Positions 48,144-56,082 of a DNA stretch of 64,000 bases are shown here, in pieces (position 1 is the stretch's first letter; every line of letters starts with the position of its first letter). The DNA is from Methylobacterium oryzihabitans (lineage in GTDB: Bacteria; Pseudomonadota; Alphaproteobacteria; Rhizobiales; Beijerinckiaceae): assembly GCF_004004555.2 (NCBI RefSeq), contig NZ_SACP01000001.1, positions 434,001-498,000 on the forward strand. The letters are read 5' to 3'. A program made the translations under genes and the position numbers. The notes under the pieces were generated by a model. The model made no database searches, was not told where the DNA came from, and was given only the letters and a program-made list of their open reading frames with translations.

Positions 48144-49896
48144 ATCGGGATAGGGGGCAGTCCTTTGGGACTGCTCCCCTCCCACACCACCTGGCATGCG
48201 GGTCCGCACCGGGCGGTTCGAGGAGTTGAGGTCAGGCGAGACGGGGCAGGCCGAGCTTGTCCATCCAGGCCACACTCAGGACGTCGTTGAGCGCCATCGC
48301 GCTGTTGCGCCACCAGCGCCGGCTGTTGGCCGCCACCCGTCGCGCCACATCAGGACGGGCGCCCAGCGCCAGCAAGGCCCGGTGGATGGTCGGGCCCCGC
48401 TTCCACTGCTTGAGCTGGATCGCTCGCACCCGGTGACGGATCCACCCGTCCAGCTTGCGCCAGACCGTCGGCGTCTGCGCCAACCGGTCGTAGCCCTTCC
48501 AGCCCAGCAGGTAGATCCGCAGCCGATCCACCACCGCCAGCAGGCTGCGCCCGCCCGAGCGACGCGTCAGATCCCGCACCCGCTGCTTGAACCGGCCAAG
48601 CGACGCCGATGCCACCCGGCGCTTGACCACGCCGCCCGGGGCCATCCAGAAGGTGAAGCCCAGGACCACGCAGCCAAACGCACTGCGCACCGCGCTCTTG
48701 GCCTCGTTCAGCGACAGCTTCAGCCGGCCAAACAGGCCCCGCAGCACGTCCATCACCCGCACGCCCGCCTTGCGGCTGCGCACGTAGACGGTCACATCGT
48801 CCGCATAGCGCACGAAGTGATGGCCGCGTCGCTCCAACTCCCGGTCCACCTCGTCCAGCAGCACGTTGGCCAGGAGCGGCGACAGAGGCCCGCCCTGCGG
48901 CGTCCCCGATCCGCTTCTGCAACCGGTCGATCAGGATGTCGTGGTTCACCCGGTCGAAGAACGTCGCCAGGTCCACGTCCACCACCACCCGCCGGCCCGC
49001 CTGCACGCAGGTTTGCACGGCCAGAACCGCATCCTGTGCGCTGCGGCCCGGACGGTAGCCGTAGGAGTGCTCGCTGAAGTGAGGGTTCAGGAGCGGCTGC
49101 AGCACCTGCAGCAGCGCCTGCTGGATCAGGCGATCCGTCACCGTCGGGATGCCGAGCTCGCGCTCGCCGCCCCCCGGTTTGGGGATCGCCACACAACGCA
49201 CCGGCTGGGGCCGGTACGTCCCCGACAGCACCTGATCGCGGATCGCCGGCCACGCCGTGCGCAGGAGAGCCGCCGTCCGGGCAATGTCCAGACCGTCGAT
49301 CCCCGCCGCACCCTTGTTGGCCTTCACCCGCTTCCAGGCGCGCTGCACGTTCTCGCGCGCCAGGGCCGCGTCCAGCAGCCCCGGCCCCGTGGCACCCGGT
49401 GCGCGACGCGGGCTGCCGGCTTCGTCGCTGCCGGACCGACGCGAGGCTTCACCCCGCGCCGGCTCCGACCGCCCCGCTCGCGCGGGCATCTGACGCCTTG
49501 CCGACTGCATCGTCACGGCCGCGGCCACTCCTCCTCGTTCGGTCCTTCGGGAGCAAACCGCGCCCTACTACGACCTTTGCTGACTTCTCGCTCCGGCTCG
49601 ACGCCGTGGCCCTTTCAGGCACGAGGCGAGATCTCCCCAGGTAAGAGCACGTTCCGTCCCTTCACGACCGCCGGATCTACAGCGCCTCGCCTTGGTCACG
49701 AGAGCTTCGCGGCGAATGGCCCGCTCGCCCTGCTCGGCGCTGCCTCGTATCCGGTTCTTGTTCATCGGCCCGCAGGTTCGCTCCACGCTTCCTCCCCACG
49801 GTCGGTCACCCTTCCGCAGTTGCGCTTCGCTTCGCTCGCCGTGACCAGCTCACGGAGAGACTTCCACCCTCAAGAACGCGCCCATGCTGGGCGCAC
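48144..49896 (-). mobile_element. Group II intron (degenerate)
   Basis: Reads on the minus strand. The 5' end at 49896 is GTGCGCCCAGCATGGGCGCG, fitting the GUGYG consensus. The 3' end at 48144 follows a domain V-like hairpin (about 48186-48219; GAACCGCCCGG, GTGCGGACCCGCA, TGCCAGGTGGT) and a domain VI-like stem around GGGGAGCAGTCCC/GGACTGCCCCC. Removing 48144-49896 restores a continuous composite repeat, which fixes both boundaries. Length about 1.75 kb. The encoded reverse transcriptase is broken, so mobility would need a helper protein. Confidence 0.85.
48232..49528 (-). pseudogene. ltrA: Group II intron reverse transcriptase/maturase, frameshifted by a deletion
   Basis: The N-terminal part (49528 to about 48905) has AWKRVKANKGAAGIDG, IPKPGGGERELGIPTVTDRLIQQAL, HSYGYRPGRSAQDAV and VDVDLATFFDRVNHDILIDRLQKRIG. 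The reading frame then changes at about 48904-48907: the other frame continues directly with GTPQGGPLSPLLANVLLDEVD, FVRYADDVTVYV (catalytic YADD) and the maturase domain (GFTFWMAP; LDGWIRHRVRAIQLKQWKR) to a stop at 48232. The roughly 25-30 residues that normally lie between these segments are missing, so this is a deletion plus frameshift, not a lone sequencing slip. No HNH endonuclease domain is present. Confidence 0.88.
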
Positions 49897-50110
49897 CATT
49901 GCGAAGCGATCCCGGAGGGATCGTCGTTGTCGAGGACCGCCGGTCTGATGCAAAATCCGATCGACCGGTTCAAGCGATCCGTCGTTTCCTTACGCCCCCC
50001 GATGTCCCGGCCGTGTCCGACCGGGCCGCTCTGGTGGCCGACCGTACCGGTCCATGCGCGCCCTCGTGGATCGTCTCCGGCACGGCGGAGGTTCCTCCCG
50101 CAGGGCGCGG
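49897..50110. other. Intron downstream flank, no gene
   Basis: Begins with CATTGCGAAGCGATCCC, the rest of the split repeat module, and continues for about 200 bp to the 3' end of the minus-strand oxidoreductase gene. GATCCCGGAGGGATC at 49910-49924 is a small perfect palindrome. No coding similarity is seen. Confidence 0.5.
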
Positions 50111-50962
50111 TCAGGCCGCCGCAGGCGGGTCGCAGATGTCGCGAACCGACTTGAGGACGGCCTGCGGGTCGAACACCCGCTCCTTCCAATCGTCGCGGAA
50201 GATGACCGGCTTGGCCTGGGCGATCGCGTGCAGGGCGCCGTCGGAGAACCGGCCCTCGGGGAAGATCCCGAACGCGATCGCAAGGCCGATGTTGATGTGG
50301 CCCATGACGAAGTCGATGGCCGCCTTTCGCGGCACGCCCCGCCGCACCGCCTCGTCGGTCGCCTCGCGCAGGGCGATGCACAGGGTGATCGCCACCGTCT
50401 CCGACAAGGCCGGCTCCAGGATCGCGATCTGCTCGACCGTGCAGCGGTGGGCGTCCATCACCGGCTTGTAGATCTCGCGCGCGATCTCCTCGCACAGGGC
50501 GTAATGCTCCTCGGGGCCCTGCATCAGCGCGCAGACGATGTGCTGCTTGGCGAGCACGCCGCCGAAGAAGTCGCGCTTGGCCGCCTCGTCGATCTCGTCG
50601 TTGTACAGCGGCGGGTGGCAGGGATGCGTGACGAAGTAGGTCACGTCGGCGCGCTCCGGCATCTCGCCGGCGTGGGGAGCGGCGGCATCGAGGACGATGA
50701 AGGCGGTGCCGGGCCGGACCTTGTCGACGATCTGGTGGGCGATCCTGCCGATCATCCGGTCGGGTACCGCCATGAGCACGACGTCGGCCCGGGCGAGGGA
50801 CTCGTCGAGGGGAACGCACTCCGTGCCGACGAGCGACTTCAGGCGCTCCCGGCCCGGCTCGGACACCTCGACATGATCGACGGCGAACCGCGAACCCTTG
50901 AGGTTCGTTGCCAGTCGAACGCCCATCTTGCCGCCCGCCCCCAACAGCGCGATCCGCGTCAT
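50111..50962 (-). CDS. NAD-dependent oxidoreductase with phosphogluconate-dehydrogenase-like C-terminal domain
   Basis: A 283-aa dehydrogenase: Rossmann motif ALLGAGGKMGVRLATNL (about 5-21), ADVVLMAVPDRMIGRIAHQIV, AFIVLDAAAPHAG, VTHPCHPPLYNDE, and a helical C-terminal domain (HIVCALMQGPEEHYALCEEIAREIYKPVMDAHRCTVEQIAILEPALSET; GHINIGLAIAFGIFPEGRFSDGA). This domain pair matches proteins that include D-apionate oxidoisomerase, a sugar-acid pathway enzyme, but the rest of that pathway is not nearby. Its ATG faces a long gene-free region shared with an AraC-type regulator. Confidence 0.8.
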   Translation of the reverse strand: MTRIALLGAGGKMGVRLATNLKGSRFAVDHVEVSEPGRERLKSLVGTECVPLDESLARADVVLMAVPDRMIGRIAHQIVDKVRPGTAFIVLDAAAPHAGEMPERADVTYFVTHPCHPPLYNDEIDEAAKRDFFGGVLAKQHIVCALMQGPEEHYALCEEIAREIYKPVMDAHRCTVEQIAILEPALSETVAITLCIALREATDEAVRRGVPRKAAIDFVMGHINIGLAIAFGIFPEGRFSDGALHAIAQAKPVIFRDDWKERVFDPQAVLKSVRDICDPPAAA

Positions 50963-51750
50963 GCTCGTGCTCCCTCACTGCGCCGGCCATCGGCTCCCGC
51001 TGCGATCCGGCCGGGCCATCGCGTCGTCGATCTCGCCGCGCAGGACGACGATCGTCCGCCCTGCGCCGGGCGGGAGCGTTGCGCCATGGTCGTTTCGTCC
51101 CGGTGCGGCTCGATCGGCCCGCTCGTCGTTCCCCGATCTGTGCACCCGGCGGCGGGCAACGACAATCCTCTTCGAACGCGCCACCGGCCGATCTCCCGGA
51201 CCGAGGCGCCTCCCGCCAGGAGCGTCATGGGCCGGGTCATGCCGGCATCAGCCCTGCGATCCAGAGCCACGACCGCCGGGCGCATCGCGTCCGTCCAGCA
51301 TGGGCCCGCCGGCACGGGGACGACGGTGCCGGACCGGCCGGAACCGTGCGGAGACCGCGGCGGGCCACGGCACACGATCGCTACGGCGCGGCCGGCGGTC
51401 GCCCCCACAACCGACTCCGCCCAGGGCAGTCGCTTGAGAGCGATTGCCCTAGTTTTTTGGTTCTTGCTCGTTTTGCTTGGCCTCAGGCGCCGGCATTCGC
51501 ATCCGCTCACTCGGCTCTCGCTCCGCTTACGCGTTCGAGCGGACCTTCGTCCCCTCGAACCCGCTCCGCGGGGCGCTCCCCGCGCCCGCCATCGAGCGTC
51601 GCCCGACGGGCGGCCGCAGAACAATCGCTGATGCGATGGCCCTGCGATTCCGCCGCCGCTCCCTTGCGTCGCCGCACCGGGGCTGCCTAACCTCGCGCAC
51701 GACCGCGCCGGTGCATGCCGGCCCCGGTCCGGCGCTCTGGATGCGGACCG
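50963..51750. other. 788-bp region without a convincing gene
   Basis: Separates the minus-strand oxidoreductase start from the AraC regulator start. Several open frames cross it, but none shows a recognisable domain, a good ribosome site or sensible composition. From about 51420 the composition becomes more T-rich, with a Rho-independent terminator for plus-strand transcripts at 51425-51459. An untranslated RNA or a decayed gene upstream of that terminator is possible. Confidence 0.5.
51425..51459 (+). terminator. Rho-independent terminator with no assigned gene
   Basis: GGGCAGTCGCT (51425-51435) and AGCGATTGCCC (51440-51450) form an 11-bp stem (one G-U pair in RNA) with a TGAG loop, followed by TAG and six T. 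This is the clearest intrinsic terminator in the window for plus-strand RNA, yet no plus-strand gene lies in the 460 bp before it. Confidence 0.75.
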
Positions 51751-52752
51751 ATGACGGCAGTTGCGAGCATTCCGAGCTTCTACTACCGGCCGTCGGGGCA
51801 GCCCGCCGGCGAGGTCTTCGAGCAGTGGCGCGACCTGATGGGGCCGATGTACGAGATCGGTCCGGCGGCCCCGTCCGTGCGCCTGCCCTCCGGCAGCACG
51901 GTCGCCTACCAGGTCGGCGACCTGATCGCCCATCGCACGCTGTTCACGACCCAGCGGATCCGGCGCGACCGCCGCCGTACCGAGGCCGGCCCCGACCACT
52001 TCCTGATCCAGCTCTGGCGCAGCGGCCGCTTCACGGGCAGCATCGCCGGCCAGCCGCTCACGATGACCACCGGCGGTGTGGCGATCCTCGACCGGCGCAA
52101 CCTCGTCGACGGCATGCTGGACCGGACCGACACGCTCGGCGTGGTGGTGCCCCGCGACCGCCTCCACGTCCCGACCGTCGAGGCCCACGGGCTGCGGCTC
52201 GATGCGGCCCGCAACCGGCTGCTCGGCGCGCGCCTGACGAGCTTCCACCGGCAGTTGCCGGCCGCGAGCCGCGACGACATCCCGGCCCTCGCCGGCGAAC
52301 TCATCGCCTTCCTGCACCGCCTGCTCGACCGCTCCCGCGCCGGCGACGCCCTCGAAGGCCGCGAGCTCGACGGCGGCCTGCTCGCCCTGGCCAAGTCGGT
52401 CGTGCGCACGTACCTGACCCGCCCCGACCTGTCGCCGGACTTCGTCGCCGGGCAGATGGGCGTCTCGCGCGCCACCCTCTACCGCCTGTTCGAGCGCGAG
52501 GACGGCGTGATGCGCTTCGTGCAGGGGGAGCGGCTGCACGCGGTGCGCAACGCCCTGGCCGATCCCCTGGAAACGCGCAGCCTCGCGCGGCTGGCCGAGG
52601 TCTTCGCCCTCACCAGCCCGTCCCAGCTCAGCCGCGGCTTCCGCAACCGCTACGGCGTGTCGCCGCGGGCGTGGCGGACCGAGCGGCGGGCGGCCCTGGC
52701 CGGCGGCCACGAGAGCCGGCAGCTCTGGACCTGGCTGCGCGAGACGCGCTGA
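51751..52752 (+). CDS. AraC family transcriptional regulator
   Basis: A 333-aa regulator. The N-terminal part (to about 200; FEQWRDLMGPMYEIGP, VAYQVGDLIAHRTLFTTQRIRR, HFLIQLWRSGRFTGSIAG) resembles the AraC ligand-binding-like domain of the 320-aa subgroup. The C-terminal double helix-turn-helix reads LSPDFVAGQMGVSRATLYRLFEREDG and RSLARLAEVFALTSPSQLSRGFRNRYGVSPRAWR. ATG 51751 begins the conserved MTAVASIPSFYYRP. It probably controls the divergent oxidoreductase or an unlinked target; the effector is unknown. Confidence 0.92.
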   Translation: MTAVASIPSFYYRPSGQPAGEVFEQWRDLMGPMYEIGPAAPSVRLPSGSTVAYQVGDLIAHRTLFTTQRIRRDRRRTEAGPDHFLIQLWRSGRFTGSIAGQPLTMTTGGVAILDRRNLVDGMLDRTDTLGVVVPRDRLHVPTVEAHGLRLDAARNRLLGARLTSFHRQLPAASRDDIPALAGELIAFLHRLLDRSRAGDALEGRELDGGLLALAKSVVRTYLTRPDLSPDFVAGQMGVSRATLYRLFEREDGVMRFVQGERLHAVRNALADPLETRSLARLAEVFALTSPSQLSRGFRNRYGVSPRAWRTERRAALAGGHESRQLWTWLRETR

Positions 52753-52756
52753 GCGC

Positions 52757-52862
52757 CTAAGCAGATTCCGCAGAAGTGGTTGCCGGTTTTGCGACAAAAA
52801 TCTGCGGCAGAACAAACACCTAAGCGGACGAAGCGTTGGCTTGCCACCGCAAGGCCGCTTAG
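52757..52862. repeat. About 105-bp interspersed repeat, copy 2
   Basis: Begins 4 bp after the AraC stop with CCTAAGCAGATTCCGCAG and ends CCGCTTAGG, giving inverted ends. Internal CCGCAGA (52768) faces TCTGCGG (52801) across the TTGCGACAAAAA segment. Pairs with copy 1 at 8791-8896; both sit just behind a plus-strand stop codon. A terminator-like or MITE role is inferred. Confidence 0.85.
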
Positions 52863-52971
52863 GAATCGGGTGAGCCCGATGGCCCTGGCTGAGCGCCGAA
52901 ACCGGCTTGCCGCCGGGTCTCCTGCCGTTATGCTTCCACCCGGCGTCGACCCGAACAGGACACCGATCCAG

Positions 52972-54531
52972 ATGCAGCGGCAACGGTCGGGCCTGTCCCT
53001 CGGGCGCATCGGCGGCCTCGTCGGCCTGATGAGCTGCGCCGCCACGGCGGCGGCCGGCCAGACCGTGACGCGGGCGCAGGTCGAGGCGCGGCTGCCGGCC
53101 CTCGAAGCGCTGGCGCGGAACGCGGTCGAGGCGGGCGAGGTCCCCGGCCTCGCGGTCGCCGTCGTGCTCGGCGACGAGACCGTGTTCGTGAAGGGCTTCG
53201 GCCTGCGCGAGCGCGGCCGGCCCGAGACCGTCGACGCCGACACGGTGTTCCAGATCGCCTCGCTGTCGAAGCCGGTCACCGCAACGGTCGTGGCGGCCCT
53301 CGTCGGCGCCGGCATCGCCGGATGGGACGGTGCGGTCGCCGACCTCGATCCCACCTTCCGGCTCCAGGACCCGTACCCGGCCGCGCAGGTCACCGTCCGG
53401 GATTTCCTCACCCACCGCAGCGGCCTGCCCGGCGGCGCCGGGAACGACCTCGAGGCGATCGGCTACGGCCAGAGCGCGATCCTGCGCCGCCTGCGGCTGG
53501 TGCCGCCGTCGTCGAGCTTCCGGGCCGGCTATTCCTACAGCAATTTCGGCTTCACCGAGGGCGCCGTCGCGGCCGCGCGCCCGACCGGGAAGACCTGGGA
53601 GGCCGTGGCCCGGGAGCGGCTGTTCGACCCGCTCGGCATGGCCGCCACGACCACGACCCATGCCGGGTTTCTGAGCCGGGCGAACCGCGCGGCGTTGCAC
53701 GTCCGGATCGGCGACGCCTGGACCGCCCGGGTCAAGCGCGACGCCGACGCGCAGGCGCCGGCCGGCGGCGTCAGCTCGACCGTCCGCGACCTCGCCCGCT
53801 GGGTCCGGCTGGAACTCGGCGAGGGTCGGTTCGAGGGCCGGCCGGTGGTCGCGGCGGCCGCCCTCGCCGAGACCCACGCGCCGCTGACCGCCCGCGGGCG
53901 CAACCCGGTGACCGGAGCGGCCTCGTTCTACGGCCTCGGCTGGAACGTCGAGTTCGGCCGCCACGGCCTCGTCTGGGGCCATGCCGGCGCCTTCAGCGTC
54001 GGGGCGCAGACGCTCGTCTCCCTGCATCCGGGCGCGAAGCTCGGGATCGTCGTGCTCACCAACGCCTTCCCGTCGGGCGTGCCGGAGGGGCTCGCCGACA
54101 GCCTCATGGACCTCGTGTTCGACGGCCGGGTCGGTCGCGACTGGATGAAGGATTGGGGCGATGCCTATCGCGGCCTGTTCGGCCCGGCCATCGCCGCGAC
54201 CCGGGCCGCCTATGCCGCGCCCCCGACCCCGGCGACCGCCGCCCTCCCCCTCGCCGCCTATGCCGGCCGCTACGCCAACGCCTATGTCGGACCCGCGGTG
54301 GTGGCGGAGGCGCAAGGTGCCCTCACCCTGACGCTCGGGCCGGACGGCGCGCGGATCTATCCCCTGCGCCACTTCGACCGCGACCTGTTCCTGTACTATC
54401 CCGACGCCGAGACGCCCGATCTTCCCTCCCTGGTCCGCTTCGCGGTCGGCAGCGCCGGCCAAGCCGAAACCGTCACCCTGGAGCCGCTCGACGCCAGCGG
54501 CCTCGGCACGCTGGCACGCGAGAAGGAGTGA
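52972..54531 (+). CDS. Secreted serine hydrolase, class C beta-lactamase-like
   Basis: A 519-aa periplasmic serine hydrolase of the beta-lactamase/DD-peptidase fold. Signal peptide about residues 1-31 (IGGLVGLMSCAATAAAGQ). Catalytic SxxK is in FQIASLSKPVTATVV, the Tyr-x-Asn motif in GYSYSNFGF, and the third motif as HAGAFSVGAQT (HxG type). From about residue 410 a DUF3471-like C-terminal domain follows (YAGRYANAYVGPAVVAEAQGALTLTLGPDG). ATG 52972 sets the signal peptide first; longer frames reach back into the repeat. Esterase or D-aminopeptidase activity is more likely than antibiotic resistance. Confidence 0.88.
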   Translation: MQRQRSGLSLGRIGGLVGLMSCAATAAAGQTVTRAQVEARLPALEALARNAVEAGEVPGLAVAVVLGDETVFVKGFGLRERGRPETVDADTVFQIASLSKPVTATVVAALVGAGIAGWDGAVADLDPTFRLQDPYPAAQVTVRDFLTHRSGLPGGAGNDLEAIGYGQSAILRRLRLVPPSSSFRAGYSYSNFGFTEGAVAAARPTGKTWEAVARERLFDPLGMAATTTTHAGFLSRANRAALHVRIGDAWTARVKRDADAQAPAGGVSSTVRDLARWVRLELGEGRFEGRPVVAAAALAETHAPLTARGRNPVTGAASFYGLGWNVEFGRHGLVWGHAGAFSVGAQTLVSLHPGAKLGIVVLTNAFPSGVPEGLADSLMDLVFDGRVGRDWMKDWGDAYRGLFGPAIAATRAAYAAPPTPATAALPLAAYAGRYANAYVGPAVVAEAQGALTLTLGPDGARIYPLRHFDRDLFLYYPDAETPDLPSLVRFAVGSAGQAETVTLEPLDASGLGTLAREKE

Positions 54532-54564
54532 TGCGGAATCCGGAAGCGATCCTCCGGATCCCGT

Positions 54565-54655
54565 ATGATACGATTTTCGGACGATCAGTTCCGAAAATCG
54601 TATCATCAGCCCGCGCGGCGCTTGAGCGAAGCCGAAATCCGCATCGCGAAAGCGA
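54565..54655 (+). repeat. Composite palindromic module, intact reference copy
   Basis: A 42-bp near-perfect palindrome (54565-54606; arms ATGATACGATTTTCGGA and its complement, centre CGATCAGT) is followed by CAGCCCGCGCGGCGCTTGAG, CGAAGCCGAAATCCG and CATCGCGAAAGCG. The same order of parts is seen at 28300-28350 (partial), 48074-48143 (split by the intron) and, inverted, at 61353-61451. It starts 33 bp after the serine hydrolase stop. Confidence 0.85.
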
Positions 54656-54785
54656 CGGCTTGCGGTCGCCTGAAGCGATCAATCGGATTTCGTATGAGTC
54701 CGGGCACCGCCGGCGCAAAGGTGGAACAGGCGCGGCTCGGCCGTGCCGCCAGCATGGGGCCAGACGACGATCCTAGTGGGAAATT

Positions 54786-54861
54786 TGGTGAGCGCGCTGG
54801 GGCTCGAACCCAGGACCTACAGATTAAAAGTCCGTTGCTCTACCAGCTGAGCTACGCGCTC
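54786..54861 (-). tRNA. tRNA-Lys (anticodon UUU)
   Basis: The minus strand reads a full cloverleaf: acceptor GAGCGCG pairing with CGCGCTC, D-arm TAGCTCAGCTGGTAGAGCA, anticodon arm around CGGACTTTTAATCTG with anticodon TTT, the GGTTCGA T-loop (GGGTTCGAGCCCC), discriminator A and an encoded CCA. Length 76 nt including CCA. It lies downstream of the repeat module and upstream (on the same strand) of nothing but intergenic DNA. Confidence 0.97.
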
Positions 54862-54948
54862 GCTCCCGGCGCGCGGTCGGTGGCGGCGCGGAGCAGGGCC
54901 GGAGATAGGCGGTCGGCGCCGCCCGGTCAACTGCCGGGCGGGCCTGGA

Positions 54949-56082
54949 TCAGGCCGCCCGGTCGCGCTCCGCGCGCGCCCAGCCCTCGCGGGTCTCGCCG
55001 ACGAAATCCTGCAGGCGTCCGGCCGCGATCGCCCGGCGCAGGCCGGCCATCAGGTCCTGGTAGTACGACAGGTTGTTCCAGGTCAGCAGCATCATGCCGA
55101 GAATCTCGCCGGCCCGCACCAGATGATGCAGATACGCCTTGGTGTAGAGGTTCGCCGCCGGGCAGGTCGAGTCCGGGTCGAGGACCGTATCGTCCTCGGC
55201 GAAGCGGGCGTTGCGCAGGTTCATGCGGCCGTGGCGGGTATAGACCATGCCGTGGCGACCGGCCCGGGTCGGCATCACGCAGTCGAACATGTCGATGCCG
55301 CGGCACACCGCCTGCACGATGTCGTCGGGCGTGCCGACGCCCATCAGGTAGCGCGGCTTCAGCATCGGCAGGTGCGGCTCGACCACCTCGATCATCGCCA
55401 GCATCGTCGCCTGCGGCTCGCCGACCGCGAGGCCGCCGATGGCGTAGCCCTTGAGGTCGAGGCCGACGAGCGCCTTCGCGCTCTCGACCCGCAGAGCCGG
55501 GATGTCGCCGCCCTGGACGATGCCGAACATCGCCTTGCCGGGTTGGTCGCCGAAGGCGGTGCGGCAGCGCTCGGCCCAGCGAAGGGACAGGCGCATCGCC
55601 CCCTCGACCGCGCTCTCGGGCGCCGGCAGGCGCACGCACTCGTCGAGCTGCATCTGGATGTCGGAGCCGAGCAGCCCCTGGATCTCGATCGAGCGCTCCG
55701 GCGTCAGCACGTGCCTCGTGCCGTCGACATGCGACCGGAACGTCACCCCGGTCTCGTCGAGCTTGCGCAGCGAGGACAGCGACATGACCTGGAAGCCGCC
55801 GGAATCGGTGAGGATCGGGTAGGGCCACTGCATGAAGGCGTGCAGGCCGCCGAGCCGCGCCATCCGCTCGGCGCCGGGGCGCAGCATCAGGTGGTAGGTG
55901 TTGCCGAGCACCACGTCGGCGCCCAGCGCCTTCACCTGCTCGGGATACATCGCCTTGACGGTGGCGGCGGTGCCGACCGGCATGAAGGCCGGCGTGCGGA
56001 TGACGCCTCGGGGCATCCGGATCTCGCCGGTGCGGGCGGCGCCGTCGGTCGCCGCGAGGGTGAAGCGGAACGTGTCGGTCAT
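54949..56082 (-). CDS. tgt: Queuine tRNA-ribosyltransferase (Tgt) with altered zinc site
   Basis: Exchanges guanine 34 for preQ1 in GUN-anticodon tRNAs. The 377-aa protein has [14 protein letters not shown] (general acid/base Asp about 93), [19 protein letters not shown] and [13 protein letters not shown] (nucleophile Asp about 267). The usual zinc motif CxCxxC is here STCPAA (305-310): only the middle Cys remains, while the downstream AYLHHL histidines are kept. The site appears weakened or lost. The start overlaps the queA stop (ATGA), and the repeat-derived sequence ATGACCGACAC encodes its first residues. TCAAG-like spacing upstream is taken up by queA coding. Confidence 0.94.
   Translation of the reverse strand: MTDTFRFTLAATDGAARTGEIRMPRGVIRTPAFMPVGTAATVKAMYPEQVKALGADVVLGNTYHLMLRPGAERMARLGGLHAFMQWPYPILTDSGGFQVMSLSSLRKLDETGVTFRSHVDGTRHVLTPERSIEIQGLLGSDIQMQLDECVRLPAPESAVEGAMRLSLRWAERCRTAFGDQPGKAMFGIVQGGDIPALRVESAKALVGLDLKGYAIGGLAVGEPQATMLAMIEVVEPHLPMLKPRYLMGVGTPDDIVQAVCRGIDMFDCVMPTRAGRHGMVYTRHGRMNLRNARFAEDDTVLDPDSTCPAANLYTKAYLHHLVRAGEILGMMLLTWNNLSYYQDLMAGLRRAIAAGRLQDFVGETREGWARAERDRAA

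Noticed and set aside
48144..49896. Retron or diversity-generating element
   Set aside because: The reverse transcriptase has group II maturase features and the flanks show GTGCG and domain V-like ends; no msr/msd or template repeat is seen.
50963..51690. Plus-strand open frames of 179-260 codons
   Set aside because: Ser/Arg/Pro-rich translations with no domain or good start; two overlapping frames look equally poor.
52972..54531. Antibiotic-resistance beta-lactamase
   Set aside because: The SxxK/YxN serine hydrolase with a DUF3471-like tail belongs to the broad esterase/peptidase group; resistance cannot be claimed.
50959..54606. Minus-strand open frame of about 1,200 codons
   Set aside because: It runs antisense to the AraC regulator and the serine hydrolase. 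Its translation is His/Gly/Arg/Asp-rich low complexity with no domain, the expected result of GC-rich codon bias on the opposite strand. Similar long frames at 8028-11288 and 44775-47804 were rejected for the same reason.
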